From Anaerolineaceae bacterium (GTDB lineage: Bacteria > Chloroflexota > Anaerolineae > Anaerolineales > Villigracilaceae), in the NCBI GenBank assembly GCA_022181005.1, contig BQMV01000004.1, positions 1 to 24,735 on the forward strand: DNA of 24,735 bases, given 5' to 3'. This document shows, in pieces, positions 1-8,353 of this stretch; within the stretch, counting starts at the first letter, position 1, and each line of letters starts with the position of its first letter. The notes under the pieces were generated by a model, which worked only from the letters and a program-made list of their open reading frames with translations, was not told the origin of the DNA and ran no database searches. A program made the position numbers and the translations under genes.

Positions 1-849
1 GCACCCGCTATGGACGGCGGCATGTACGATCACGCCGCCACGCAAGCGAATCTCGACGCATTGAAAAAACGCGGCGTATCTATTCTTGAACCAGCCGAGG
101 GACATCTCGCTTCAGGATTAATCGGCAAAGGACGCCTGCCCGAAACCTCCGAACTTATCGGGCGAATCCGCCTCAGTCTCGGACGAAGCGGCTCGCTTGC
201 TCAGCGGAGCGTCGTCGTTGCCGCCGGCGGGACTCAGGAGCCGCTCGACCCGGTGCGCATATTGACAAATCATTCTTCGGGCAAGCAAGGATACGCCCTC
301 GCGCAAGCCGCGCTCGACGCCGGCGCGCGCGTAACGCTGATCTCAGCGCCGACCTCGTTGACACCTCCCGTCGGCGCAAAGGTGGTCCACGCGCAAACGG
401 CAAAACAGATGCTCGACGCCGTATTGATAGAAATAGCGCGCGCCGACGTTCTGATCATGGCGGCAGCGGTGGCAGACTTCCGTCCAAAAAACACGGCGAA
501 GGATAAGATCAAAAAGGAAGGCGGCATCCCGCAGATCGAACTTGAAGCGACCGACGATATTTTGAAAGCGGTTGCAAAGAAGAGACTTGAAACGCCCGCG
601 TTACGCGCGGTGATCGGGTTTGCCGCCGAATCGCAAAATCTGCTTGAAAACGCCGAGAACAAGTTACAATCGAAAGGCTTAGACATAATCGCGGCAAACG
701 ACATCTCCGCTTCTGATGCGGGGTTCGCCGTTGACACGAATCGAATAACATTACTGTTCGCGGATGGGCGCAAAGAAACGCTGCCGCTAATGAGCAAAAT
801 GGAATCGGCTGAAATCATGATCGAACGAATCGCACAATTGTTGGAGTGA
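1..849 (+). CDS. coaBC: Phosphopantothenoylcysteine decarboxylase / phosphopantothenate-cysteine ligase (CoaBC), 5' truncated
   Basis: The frame is open from base 1 (APAMDGGM...), so the gene begins outside the window and the internal ATG at 10 is not its start. The protein is the bifunctional coenzyme A enzyme: CoaB joins CTP-activated 4'-phosphopantothenate to cysteine, and CoaC decarboxylates the product. Visible here are the end of the CoaC domain (APAM and the substrate-clamp-like segment HLASGLIGKGRLPE) and the complete CoaB domain. CoaB landmarks are AAGGTQEPLDPVR, the nucleotide-binding loop NHSSGKQGYALA, AAAVADFRP with the following KIKK lysines, and IGFAAES. The C-terminal end looks complete. 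The stop lies one base before the ATG of the next gene, which takes its ribosome site GGAG from the end of this gene, so the two are probably cotranscribed. Confidence 0.95.
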   Translation, partial: APAMDGGMYDHAATQANLDALKKRGVSILEPAEGHLASGLIGKGRLPETSELIGRIRLSLGRSGSLAQRSVVVAAGGTQEPLDPVRILTNHSSGKQGYALAQAALDAGARVTLISAPTSLTPPVGAKVVHAQTAKQMLDAVLIEIARADVLIMAAAVADFRPKNTAKDKIKKEGGIPQIELEATDDILKAVAKKRLETPALRAVIGFAAESQNLLENAENKLQSKGLDIIAANDISASDAGFAVDTNRITLLFADGRKETLPLMSKMESAEIMIERIAQLLE

Positions 850-850
850 T

Positions 851-1582
851 ATGCGGGTTTTAGTTATCTCAGATATTCACGCGAACTACACTGCGCTCGA
901 AGCCGTATTGAAAGACGCGGGCGAAGTAGACGAAACGTGGTGCCTTGGCGACTTGGTTGGGTACGGACCCGACCCGAACGCCGTGGTGGAAGAAGTGCGC
1001 GCCATGAAGAACCTCACCTGCCTGCTTGGCAACCACGACGTAGCGGCAATCGGACGCATTCCGCTCGAAACCTTCAACAACGAAGCGCGCCGCGCGTTGG
1101 AATATCATGAAAAAGTTTTGAGCGCGGAAAACATGGAGTACTTGCGTTCGTTGCCGCAAAATCTGAAAGTGCGCGAAGGCGTCAGCCTCGTGCATGGCAG
1201 TCCGCGCGATTCAGTTTGGGAATATATTTTGAATACGCTCTCGGCGCGGCTCAATTTCGATTATTTCACCACGCCGTGGTGTCTGGTCGGGCATACGCAT
1301 CTGCAATGTATGTTCCGCCTCAACGAGAAGACCAATCGCGTGACGCGCGACCCGATCGTTCCGGGCGAAATTCTCCACTTAAACCCAAAACTTATTTTAA
1401 ACCCCGGCTCGGTAGGGCAGCCGCGCGACCGCGATCCGCGCGCGGCATACGCTTTGTACGATACCGAAGCCAAAACATGGGAGCCGCGACGCGCACCTTA
1501 CAACATCGCAGAGGTACAGAAGCGTATCCGCGACGCAAAACTCCCCGAGAAACAAGCGGTTCGGCTGGCGGAAGGCTGGTAA
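851..1582 (+). CDS. Calcineurin-like metallophosphoesterase
   Basis: A 243-residue cytosolic protein of the YfcE/MJ0936-like metallophosphoesterase group. All metal-ligand motifs of the family are present in order: SDIHAN near residue 7, GDLVGYGP near 34, GNHDVA near 61, an internal VHGSP near 114, and GHTHLQ near 147. LNPGSVGQPRDRDPRAAYALYD near 180-203 is the usual end of the fold. The start at 851 follows GGAG at 843 and the coaBC stop. Members hydrolyse phosphodiesters such as cyclic nucleotides with a two-metal centre, but the substrate of this one cannot be read from sequence. It has no signal peptide or extra domain. It probably shares a transcript with coaBC, without an obvious functional link. 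Confidence 0.9.
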   Translation: MRVLVISDIHANYTALEAVLKDAGEVDETWCLGDLVGYGPDPNAVVEEVRAMKNLTCLLGNHDVAAIGRIPLETFNNEARRALEYHEKVLSAENMEYLRSLPQNLKVREGVSLVHGSPRDSVWEYILNTLSARLNFDYFTTPWCLVGHTHLQCMFRLNEKTNRVTRDPIVPGEILHLNPKLILNPGSVGQPRDRDPRAAYALYDTEAKTWEPRRAPYNIAEVQKRIRDAKLPEKQAVRLAEGW

Positions 1583-1729
1583 TTCGTAATTGAGCAATCG
1601 GCGCTTGGAGGGTTAGAGAATTGGAGCATTGAGAGCAGAGATTGGAAACTGGCTGATGGAAGCGGAACTTTCAAAGAGCCAATTCGTCTATAGAGTGAAA
1701 TCACTTTGCTCTATCAAGGAGAAGAAAAC
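1583..1729 (+). other. Purine-rich spacer between phosphoesterase and DUF4349 genes
   Basis: The 147-base spacer holds no convincing gene. Its first two thirds are low-complexity and purine-rich, built of words such as gagaattgg, gcattgag and gattggaaac. These resemble words in the xpt-guaA spacer (for example gagaattgg on the minus strand near 9765). The last 20 bases hold the ribosome site AAGGAGAA of the next gene. Confidence 0.5.
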
Positions 1730-2713
1730 ATGAAACGCCCAATTTTGATCATCCTGTCGGCAGCGCTCGCTTTTGTCCTCGTCGGTTCGTTGCTGGTGAA
1801 TATATTCGGTCTGCAAGTAGGAAGGATGTATAGCGACATGTCCTACGAACTCCCCGGTTACCGCGAGGGCGGAGCGCCCGATGCTTTTGCGCTAGCCTCA
1901 CCGGCGAGATTTATCAGCACTCCGTTGTCACTGTCCATCGACGAGGCGCAAAACTCATTCACCGCCAAGTCGCAAGAGCGCATGGTCATTCAGAATGCGG
2001 ACCTTGCCATTGTAGTCACAGACCCAAAGACGCGCATGAGCGAGATTGCGGACATGGCGAAAGCAATCGGCGGATTCGTCGTCTCGTCCAATTTGTACAC
2101 GACCAATTACGGCGCCAATTACGCGGAAGCGCCGGAAGCGACGATCACCATCCGCGTGCCGCAAGAGAAAATAGACGATGCGCTTGAAGCTATCAAAAAA
2201 GACGCGGTCAAAGTTAATTACGAGAATCGCTCCAGCGACGACGTTACCAGCGCCTATGTAGATTTACAGTCGCGCCTGAAAGCCAAGCAAGCCGCCGAGA
2301 AGAAATTACTGGAATTCCTCGATCAAGCTGCCGATACCGAAGACGTACTGGCGGTCTACATCCAACTTCAGCAAATCCAAAGCGACATTGAAGTATTGAA
2401 GGGACAGATTCAATATTACGACGAATCGGTCGCTCTTTCCGCGATCAGCATACGCCTGATCGCCCAAGAGACCATTCAGCCCGTAGAGGTCGGCGGCTGG
2501 AAGTTGCAAGGCGCCGCCAACGACGCGGTTCAAGATCTGGTCTACTTCACGCAAAGATTTGCCCGCTCTATAATTCGCTTCGCGTTGTTCATCCTGCCGT
2601 CGTTCATTCTACTCGCCATTCCGCTCTACTTGTTCTTCCTCATCGCGCGCGGGTTCTATCGTAAATTCCGCAAGCCGAAAGCCATCGAAGCCGCGCAAGA
2701 AGAAAAGAAATAA
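1730..2713 (+). CDS. DUF4349 membrane protein
   Basis: A 327-residue protein with an N-terminal membrane segment (about residues 5-25, may act as signal anchor) and a C-terminal one (about 283-308), followed by a short basic tail. The central extracytoplasmic region matches the DUF4349 family: RMVIQNADLAIVVTDP, a stretch ending in GGFVVSSNLY, TITIRVPQEKIDDALEAI, and a coiled-coil-like segment (SRLKAKQAAEKKLLEFL through IQLQQIQSDIEVLKGQI). I chose ATG 1730 rather than the in-frame TTG at 1706 because AAGGAGAA lies 5-12 bases upstream of it. DUF4349 has no assigned reaction; it is often a lipoprotein or membrane protein of the envelope. It stands alone between a repeat-like spacer and a strong terminator. 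Confidence 0.85.
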   Translation: MKRPILIILSAALAFVLVGSLLVNIFGLQVGRMYSDMSYELPGYREGGAPDAFALASPARFISTPLSLSIDEAQNSFTAKSQERMVIQNADLAIVVTDPKTRMSEIADMAKAIGGFVVSSNLYTTNYGANYAEAPEATITIRVPQEKIDDALEAIKKDAVKVNYENRSSDDVTSAYVDLQSRLKAKQAAEKKLLEFLDQAADTEDVLAVYIQLQQIQSDIEVLKGQIQYYDESVALSAISIRLIAQETIQPVEVGGWKLQGAANDAVQDLVYFTQRFARSIIRFALFILPSFILLAIPLYLFFLIARGFYRKFRKPKAIEAAQEEKK

Positions 2714-2734
2714 GCGCGCCGCACAAACCCTTTC

Positions 2735-2764
2735 CCCCTCTCCCAGCCGGAGAGGGGTTTTTAT
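2735..2764 (+). terminator. Rho-independent terminator after the DUF4349 gene
   Basis: A perfect 9-bp stem (2735-2743 with 2749-2757), CCCCTCTCC against GGAGAGGGG, closes a 5-base loop and is followed directly by TTTTTATTTT. It lies 21 bases after the DUF4349 stop and separates that gene from rsmG. Confidence 0.9.
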
Positions 2765-2771
2765 TTTGCTT

Positions 2772-2777
2772 TATAAT
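2772..2777 (+). promoter_or_regulatory. Candidate -10 box of rsmG, leaderless arrangement
   Basis: A perfect TATAAT ends 6 bases before the rsmG ATG at 2784, so the expected transcription start falls on or next to the start codon. No Shine-Dalgarno sequence exists in the gap (cttcgc). No good -35 is seen; that position falls in the preceding terminator stem. Confidence 0.6.
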
Positions 2778-2783
2778 CTTCGC

Positions 2784-3494
2784 ATGGAAAAACTCGTCCG
2801 CAACGCGCGCGAATTATTTAACGTCCGCATTACAGGGCTGCAAGCAGCAGCGTTAATGATATATGAAAAAGAATTACTGGAATGGAATCAGAAAATAAAC
2901 CTCACCGCCATCCGCGACGCAGACTCCATACGCACCAAACATTTTCTCGACTCATTCTCGTGCGTCCTCGCATGGCAAGCGACGCCGCCCGCTTCGCTTA
3001 TAGACGTGGGAACGGGCGCGGGTTTCCCGGGTATTCCGCTCAAGATTTTATATCCCGCCTTGAAGTTAACCCTCGTTGAATCGGTAGGCAAGAAAGCCAA
3101 ATTCTGCGAGCATATTATCAATGTTTTGAATCTGGAACAGGCGCAAGTGATCAAAGCGCGGGCGGAAGATGTGGGGCAAGACCCAAGTCATCGCGGCAGA
3201 TACGATTGGGCTACGGCGCGCGCCGTGGCAAGCCTTAACATATTAAGCGAATACCTTTTACCGCTCGTTAAGGTAGGCGGAGCCATTATGGCGCTAAAAG
3301 GAACAAACGCGCCCGCCGAGATAGAGGCGGCAAAAAAGGCAGCGAAAACGCTAGGCGGAAAATGGAGGGAGTTGATTTCGGTTAAACTGCCGGATGTTTC
3401 GGAAGAGCGCTATTTAGCGGTCGCGAATAAAGTCAGCGCAACGCCTAAGAATTACCCGCGTAAGGCGGGCATCCCCGCAAAGCAACCGTTGTAA
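2784..3494 (+). CDS. rsmG: 16S rRNA (guanine527-N7)-methyltransferase RsmG
   Basis: A 236-residue SAM-dependent methyltransferase that modifies G527 of 16S rRNA in the 530 loop. Family landmarks are LLEWNQKINLTAIRD near residue 32, the SAM-binding glycine loop DVGTGAGFPGIPLKI near 75, LVESVGKKAKFCEHI near 97, the ATARAVASL segment near 145, and the typical end YPRKAGIPAKQPL. Loss of this gene in other bacteria gives low-level streptomycin resistance. The ATG at 2784 is preferred over TTG 2766 because TATAAT occupies the bases between them. Length is normal. The gene runs convergent with the cupin gene, with 16 bases between the stops and no terminator visible there. Confidence 0.96.
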   Translation: MEKLVRNARELFNVRITGLQAAALMIYEKELLEWNQKINLTAIRDADSIRTKHFLDSFSCVLAWQATPPASLIDVGTGAGFPGIPLKILYPALKLTLVESVGKKAKFCEHIINVLNLEQAQVIKARAEDVGQDPSHRGRYDWATARAVASLNILSEYLLPLVKVGGAIMALKGTNAPAEIEAAKKAAKTLGGKWRELISVKLPDVSEERYLAVANKVSATPKNYPRKAGIPAKQPL

Positions 3495-3510
3495 ATGCGA
3501 CGCGATCCTA

Positions 3511-3873
3511 TCAGCAGCCTTCGTCCACAACCGTAATTTTATCTTCCTGGTTGGGAACGACGCACAAGAATTCAAACGGTTCTTCTCCCATGTTTTGATA
3601 CGAATGAATTACGCCTTGGGGAATAAAAAGCGCGTCTCCCGCTTTAACGCGATGCGTTTCATCGCCAAGCGTCACGGTCGCTTCGCCGCGGAGAACATAT
3701 TGCTCATGCTCCACCAAATTGGTGTGACGCGGCATCCCGCCGCCTTGTTGCATAGAGAATTTCCGCAGAGCAAAATTCGGTCCCTCCTGCGAAGAGACCA
3801 GAACTTGAATGGTCGTATCTTTCCCCGCCGCCACATTTTTCGCTTCGACATCGGTTGAATGTTTAACAAACAT
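3511..3873 (-). CDS. Small single-domain cupin protein
   Basis: A 120-residue protein that is essentially one cupin-2 barrel. The first metal motif region reads GGGMPRHTNLVEHEQYVLRGEATV (about residues 44-68), with His/His/Glu ligands, and the second reads DALFIPQGVIHSYQN (about 80-94). Such proteins bind a metal and a small ligand, or act as isomerases, dioxygenases or sensors; sequence alone does not tell which. The ATG at 3873 has an ideal ribosome site, AAGGAGG, 6 bases upstream. It is the last gene of the minus-strand cluster, 57 bases after the PP2C gene. Confidence 0.85.
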   Translation of the reverse strand: MFVKHSTDVEAKNVAAGKDTTIQVLVSSQEGPNFALRKFSMQQGGGMPRHTNLVEHEQYVLRGEATVTLGDETHRVKAGDALFIPQGVIHSYQNMGEEPFEFLCVVPNQEDKITVVDEGC

Positions 3874-3930
3874 AGGGTCCTCCTTACAATTTTAAAGAAG
3901 CGTTAAACGCGCGAAATATTACGCGGACTG

Positions 3931-5019
3931 TTACGGCGTCGCTTCAAGAGCGTCGGTGGGCCAAGGGGTGAGAGACGGCGGCGGAACGGTTAAAGTTGGC
4001 GTAAGCGTAGCCGGAATCGGCGCTGACGTCGGCGGCGGCGATGTGAGAGTCGGCGGCGGAACAGTTGGAGTAGCGGTTAAGGTTGCGGATCGGCGCAGCC
4101 AGCCAAACGTCAGCAAGGAAACGACGGCGACAAGGCATAAGAAGCTAAGCGAGGCGGCAATCGCCCACGTCGTCCAATTCGTTCTTTGATCTTTATTCAA
4201 TTTAAATTGCGCGGGAACCGCAAGCAAAATTGCGGTAATGTTGTCGTGCCCGCCGCGCGAATTCGCAAGTTCGATCAGCGCGTTTGCCGCGTCTTTCAGA
4301 TTATTTTTCGCGCGGATGATTTCGAGGATTTCATCGTTCCAGACGAGATCGGTCAAGCCGTCGCTGCACAACAGGACAACGTCATGCGGCTGCAAGCGCG
4401 CGCCTTGATTATTCTCGGCGCGCTCATCGTTTTCGTCGTCGAATAATTTCATACGGAAATCGGCTTGCGGCGGCATGGGCGAGCCGAGGTAACGACGGAT
4501 AACGTGTACGTTGGGATGTTCGCGCGCTTCTTCGGGCGTGAGAATATTCTTCTCAATGGCTTCTTGCACCCAGGTGTGATCCACCGTCAGCTGTTGAATG
4601 CGTCCGCCGCGGATAAGATAAATGCGCGAATCGCCTACCGAAGCAATATAAAGTTTATCGCCAATCACCCAGGCGGCGGCGCAGGTGGAGCCCATGCCTT
4701 TGAGATTCTCGTCGTCGGCGGCGCGCGCGGCAATAGCGTCGCTGGCAAGCGTTACGGCTTCTTGCATAATGCGTTGCGGATGCCGCCCATCGCTGTTGGC
4801 GATCGTTTCCATAATGTGGTTGACGGCAAGTTCTGCGGCGACTTCGCCCCCTTTATGACCGCCGATTCCATCCGCCAAAACAGCGAAGAGAACCGGCGTC
4901 GTTTGCTGTGCATCCAGCGTGAACGATGCGACCGAGAAACGGTCTTCGTTATTCTTGCCGCTCAGCCCAGCGTGAGTGTGCGCTTCTACATTCAAATGCG
5001 CGCGCGATGTGCGATTCAT
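3931..5019 (-). CDS. PP2C-family Ser/Thr protein phosphatase with membrane anchor and Thr/Pro-rich tail
   Basis: A 362-residue protein. Residues about 8-255 form a PP2C (PPM) domain: GLSGKNNEDRF, LADGIGGHKGGEVAA, GMGSTCAAAW, YIASVGDSRIYLIRGG, LLCSDGLTDL and GGHDNITAILL carry the metal-binding aspartates and glycines. It removes phosphate from Ser/Thr in cytosolic protein segments. A single membrane helix (about 284-307) is followed by about 54 residues rich in Thr, Pro and Ser that should lie outside the membrane. I chose ATG 5019; the TTG two codons upstream lies in the promoter-proximal bases. It follows the FHA gene by 41 bases and has its own TATAAT. Together with that neighbour it suggests phosphothreonine signalling, but no kinase is present here. 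Confidence 0.92.
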   Translation of the reverse strand: MNRTSRAHLNVEAHTHAGLSGKNNEDRFSVASFTLDAQQTTPVLFAVLADGIGGHKGGEVAAELAVNHIMETIANSDGRHPQRIMQEAVTLASDAIAARAADDENLKGMGSTCAAAWVIGDKLYIASVGDSRIYLIRGGRIQQLTVDHTWVQEAIEKNILTPEEAREHPNVHVIRRYLGSPMPPQADFRMKLFDDENDERAENNQGARLQPHDVVLLCSDGLTDLVWNDEILEIIRAKNNLKDAANALIELANSRGGHDNITAILLAVPAQFKLNKDQRTNWTTWAIAASLSFLCLVAVVSLLTFGWLRRSATLTATPTVPPPTLTSPPPTSAPIPATLTPTLTVPPPSLTPWPTDALEATP

Positions 5020-5032
5020 AAACAATTCTTCG

Positions 5033-5038
5033 ATTATA
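5033..5038 (-). promoter_or_regulatory. Candidate -10 box of the PP2C gene
   Basis: TATAAT on the minus strand lies in the 41-base gap after the FHA gene, 13 bases before the PP2C ATG, and would give a very short leader. No Shine-Dalgarno is seen before the ATG. No clear -35; a small gcggc/gccgc hairpin lies just upstream. Confidence 0.45.
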
Positions 5039-5060
5039 CAACAAGGGCGCGGCTCAGCCG

Positions 5061-6968
5061 CTACAAGTTGTTGGAGACTCTCGGCGTCTGCGCCAAGGGA
5101 GCCTGCCTTAGTTCAAAGCGATAAACTAACCCGCCAAAGTGAATTTGATCGCCGTGCGTGAGCCGCCTGCCTTCGCGCGAGACCGGATCGTAATTTACCC
5201 AAGTTCCCGCTATCGAGCCGTGATCGTAGATAGCGTAAGTTCCATCTTCTGATAGGCGGATCCGCGCATGAAGCGGCGAGATGGTTGCATCATCCAGCAC
5301 GCGCAAAGATTGCACCGGGTCGGAGCCAAAGGTTGTTTCTTTTTCAAGAATGGGAATCGGCGCAGCGCTGGCGGGTTCGCCGGCGTTCGTCAGCCGGACG
5401 AGTCGCGCCGGGGCGCTGTCGTCAGCCAGCGGTTGGTTTTGCCATTTGAAGACTGGTAAACGCGACATTATCATTCTTTTCGCCGCTGAATCAGTTGCAT
5501 TGGATAACGCGGCGACCGGTTGCGTCAGCGGATCATCGTAGGCGGCGCGTTTAGACGCGCCGCGTTTCTTGCGCGTCAATCCGCCTCTAACGCTCCATAG
5601 CAACGCTCCGATCACGATCAGCCCGACGAGCGCCAACGCGCCAGTCGTCAGGTATGCGCCGTAACGCGCATACAATGCCTGCAAATTGCGCGGTGGATGC
5701 GTCACCGTTAACGTCACTGGCGCCTCCATGCTCGTTTTTCGTAAGCCTAACGAGTCTTCCGCCTCGATCGTAAGGAGGAATCGCCCGCCTTCTTGATAAG
5801 CGGATAGATTCCATGTAAATGTATCGAACGGCGCTTTGACGTTCTCCGCCGTTTTCACGCCGTCCACGTATAGAGTCGTGCGCGCGATGTCGCGCGGATG
5901 TCCATCGGGGAATTCGACAATGATGCGCAGAGTCGCTTGGGCTGGAACAAGGACGTCCGCATTATACGGATCGTCCGCTGGAGGCTTCCGCGCGATCTGC
6001 AACGGCGGCGAGACAAAGATCGGGTTGGGCGGCTGAACGTTCACGCTGAAAGTTCTTTCCGGCGCAGAGATTTCGCCTTGCGCTGTTTTGACAGACACGC
6101 CGACCCTATGCTCGCCAGAGACATTTGCGGCAGAAGCATACGTCAGTGAATAACCGCGGCGCAGCGGCGCGAAGTATTCCTCAAGATCGGGCAGGGTCTC
6201 AACGCCAGAGAATGCGGCAAACGAGCCGTTCGTCTGCAAGGCGAGCGATTTAAACGCATTAGCGCTGGCGGAGACGAATTGATCAGGCGCGTCTACGAAC
6301 CACACGAAGACTCTCGTTTTCGATTCGACGGCGCGCTGAATGAACGGCGTAATGGCGTTATCAATATTCGGGTCGTCGAGATGCGGCGTGATGAACAGGA
6401 TGGCGCGCTTCATACCGGCTTGACTAGGCGGCATAGTGACAGTATCCAACGCGATGGAAAGCGTTTGCAGGTTCGAGGTAGATTTACGAAAATCGGGTTT
6501 AAACGCGCTCAGGCTCACGAACCAATCTTGAGCGGAGGCGTGAGAGATTAACACTCCTGAGAGGGAGACAAGACTCAGGTCGTCGTTCGCATCAGCGGAT
6601 TGCGCGTTCGCCCACGCGCCGAGCGCTTCAACAACGCGCGCAAAACGCGCCACGCCGTTCGAATCGCGTTTGTCCAGCGCGGGCGCGGGGTTAACCGCCG
6701 CCACAATTTGCGCCGGAATGTTAAGTTGGGTCAGCGTGTCAACTGGGAGCGGCTGATCGTCTTCGTAGACCGTCAGATCGGACGCTGTAAGATTCGATTC
6801 GAATCCGCCGCTCGTGTTGAATACATTTAACTGCGCGGAGATCTGCGGAAAATTTTGCGCATCTACAGAGACGACCTCGGCGTACGCGCCGGTTTGGGCG
6901 CGCGCGAATGTCGAAGAAGCGGCGAGCAGGCATCCACTAAGGAAAGCCGCGAGAAGTCTACGAAGCAT
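5061..6968 (-). CDS. Secreted VWA-like domain protein with membrane helix and cytosolic FHA domain
   Basis: A 635-residue protein. Residues 1-25 are a signal peptide (MLRRLLAAFLSGCLLAASS, cleavage near ARAQ). The extracytoplasmic part begins with a region like those preceding VWA domains (NLTASDLTVYEDDQPLPV), then a VWA-like fold (about 75-270) in which the metal-site DxSxS is replaced by NPAPAL, so the metal site is degenerate. Ig-like segments follow, then one membrane helix (about 440-462), a basic stop-transfer stretch, and a C-terminal FHA domain (about 544-620: TFGSDPVQSLRVLDDATISP, LHARI, GTWVNYDPV, LTHGDQIHFGG). FHA domains bind phosphothreonine peptides. ATG 6968 is chosen because GAGG lies 4 bases upstream and a signal peptide follows at once; it overlaps the upstream gene by 11 bases, so the two are coupled. 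Confidence 0.85.
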   Translation of the reverse strand: MLRRLLAAFLSGCLLAASSTFARAQTGAYAEVVSVDAQNFPQISAQLNVFNTSGGFESNLTASDLTVYEDDQPLPVDTLTQLNIPAQIVAAVNPAPALDKRDSNGVARFARVVEALGAWANAQSADANDDLSLVSLSGVLISHASAQDWFVSLSAFKPDFRKSTSNLQTLSIALDTVTMPPSQAGMKRAILFITPHLDDPNIDNAITPFIQRAVESKTRVFVWFVDAPDQFVSASANAFKSLALQTNGSFAAFSGVETLPDLEEYFAPLRRGYSLTYASAANVSGEHRVGVSVKTAQGEISAPERTFSVNVQPPNPIFVSPPLQIARKPPADDPYNADVLVPAQATLRIIVEFPDGHPRDIARTTLYVDGVKTAENVKAPFDTFTWNLSAYQEGGRFLLTIEAEDSLGLRKTSMEAPVTLTVTHPPRNLQALYARYGAYLTTGALALVGLIVIGALLWSVRGGLTRKKRGASKRAAYDDPLTQPVAALSNATDSAAKRMIMSRLPVFKWQNQPLADDSAPARLVRLTNAGEPASAAPIPILEKETTFGSDPVQSLRVLDDATISPLHARIRLSEDGTYAIYDHGSIAGTWVNYDPVSREGRRLTHGDQIHFGGLVYRFELRQAPLAQTPRVSNNL

Positions 6969-7929
6969 TTGCCTCGATGATGGCCGGCGCGGCATCCTGC
7001 GGTTTGGTGAGTCGCATGTACGTCAACGTCCACGCAGATTCAGTGTACGCCGTGATGATTCCTTGAAGGACCAACGCTACGGGGATGAAGATGCACGCAC
7101 AAACGCTTATCAAGATCAACGAAGAGTTAGAGCTTCCGCCGCTCACCGCAAAGGCAAACGCTGCCGGGATGACGATAACGAAGAGCGGGATAACAATGAT
7201 AATGCCCGCCACAAACCCGATTACAGCAAGGATGATCGCCATGAGAATGATCGGACCGAGATTGGTTTTGAACACTTCCCAGCCGCGTGTGATGGCGGGG
7301 AGAACGTTCATCTCCTCAAGCACAATCGCGTTCTCTGCCTGACGGAAGATCATCCCCAGCACGAACATGACCGGCACGAGCAGGCATAAACAACCGATCA
7401 TGATGGGCATCATTCCTACGATCCCAACGATCGCGGTTTCGTTGCCTCCGCTTGCGGCGATGCCGCCAACCACGACCACAGCAATTGCCATGGCGATAAT
7501 GAAAACGGGCAGACTTAATATCAACGAAAGACCGAACATGCGCCAGAAATACGGAACGCTTCCGCTGAACAGTTCGCCGAAGACGAGCGATGCCGCGCCG
7601 CCTTCCGCTTGCGCCGTGCCGCGGATCAAACCGATCTTGCCGATGGAACTTAAAAAGATAGTAATGAACCAAAGGATGCAGACTACGGCTAAGACAACCA
7701 CGGCGATCGTGGTGAGATTCTGTTCGATGGTCTGGAACCAACGCATCATTTGCGGAGGAATCTCGGGCGGCTGACCGCCTCCGCCGTTACCGCCTCCACT
7801 GCTGAAGTTTGAATTGAAACTGCCTCCGCTTCGCCCGCAACTGGCGAGGATGCCAAAGACCCATAAAACCTTGTGCTTCCATACGATCTGCCACGCGCGG
7901 GTAAGCGCTTCTCCAAAGTTAAAGTTCAT
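6958..7929 (-). CDS. Multi-pass membrane protein of unknown function
   Basis: A 323-residue protein with roughly six hydrophobic segments. It begins with an amphipathic region (FGEALTRAWQIVWKHKVLWVFG) typical of proteins resembling the membrane domain of glycerophosphodiester phosphodiesterases. A Gly/Ser/Asn-rich linker (residues about 38-55) follows the first segment. A cytosolic-looking RQAENAIVLEEMNVLPAITRGWEVF segment near the middle is characteristic of this broad family. ATG 7929 has a perfect AAGGAGGT ribosome site 6 bases upstream. Its stop overlaps the start of the FHA protein gene, so translation is probably coupled. It has no catalytic motif I recognise; a scaffold or permease-like role is possible. 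Confidence 0.75.
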   Translation of the reverse strand: MNFNFGEALTRAWQIVWKHKVLWVFGILASCGRSGGSFNSNFSSGGGNGGGGQPPEIPPQMMRWFQTIEQNLTTIAVVVLAVVCILWFITIFLSSIGKIGLIRGTAQAEGGAASLVFGELFSGSVPYFWRMFGLSLILSLPVFIIAMAIAVVVVGGIAASGGNETAIVGIVGMMPIMIGCLCLLVPVMFVLGMIFRQAENAIVLEEMNVLPAITRGWEVFKTNLGPIILMAIILAVIGFVAGIIIVIPLFVIVIPAAFAFAVSGGSSNSSLILISVCACIFIPVALVLQGIITAYTESAWTLTYMRLTKPQDAAPAIIEANAS

Positions 7930-7941
7930 TTCGACCTCCTT

Positions 7942-8009
7942 GATCGTCAATCCAAAATCGTAAATCTGCAATCGTCAATCGTAAACTTGTGCTGAGCCTG
8001 TCGAAGCAT
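7942..8009. repeat. Short direct-repeat tract plus CTGAGC..CGAAGCAT word after guaA
   Basis: Between the guaA stop and the ribosome site of the next gene are repeated words: atcgtcaatc at 7943-7952 and 7971-7980, and aatcgtaaa at 7957-7965 and 7977-7985. Next comes gctgagcctgtcgaagcat (about 7991-8009). The last word resembles ctgagcgcagcgaagcat on the minus strand in the valS leader near 22209-22226. This looks like a dispersed intergenic repeat family; no coding function is seen. Confidence 0.6.
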
Positions 8010-8260
8010 CGCTACTCCCATTCGATCGTCGCGGGCGGTTTGCTCGTAATATCATACACCACGCGATTGATTCCTTCCACCTCGTTGACGATGCGGCTCG
8101 ACACGCGCGCCAGCAGGTCATGCGGCAGGCGCGCCCAATCGGCGGTCATGAAATCCTCGGTCGTCACCGCGCGGATCGCCGCCGCCTCTTGATACGTCCG
8201 CTGGTCGCCCATCACGCCGACAGAGCGAACGGGAAGCAAGACGACAAATGCTTGCGAGGT

Positions 8261-8353
8261 GGATTGTCCAGCAGTTGTGCTTTCCGTTCGTCCAGCAGTT
8301 GAACTGCTGGACGATCTAAGTGAAGTTGAACTGCTGGACGAACGAAGCAATCC
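8261..8353. repeat. Palindromic repeat element inside guaA
   Basis: The 93 bases begin with ggattgtccagcagtt and end with the inverted partner words aactgctgga and caatcc. In the middle is a near-perfect palindrome with 13-bp arms around one base (8288-8300 with 8302-8314, tcgtccagcagtt). The word tccagcagtt or its complement occurs four times. On the guaA strand it encodes a Ser/Thr-rich stretch with two runs of five serines, in a place where GMP synthases normally have only a few residues between EGLL and SQAF. Confidence 0.75.

Noticed and set aside
4465..5124. A 219-codon open frame on the plus strand opposite the PP2C gene
   Set aside because: It is antisense to the conserved PP2C domain, has no ribosome site and no family resemblance.
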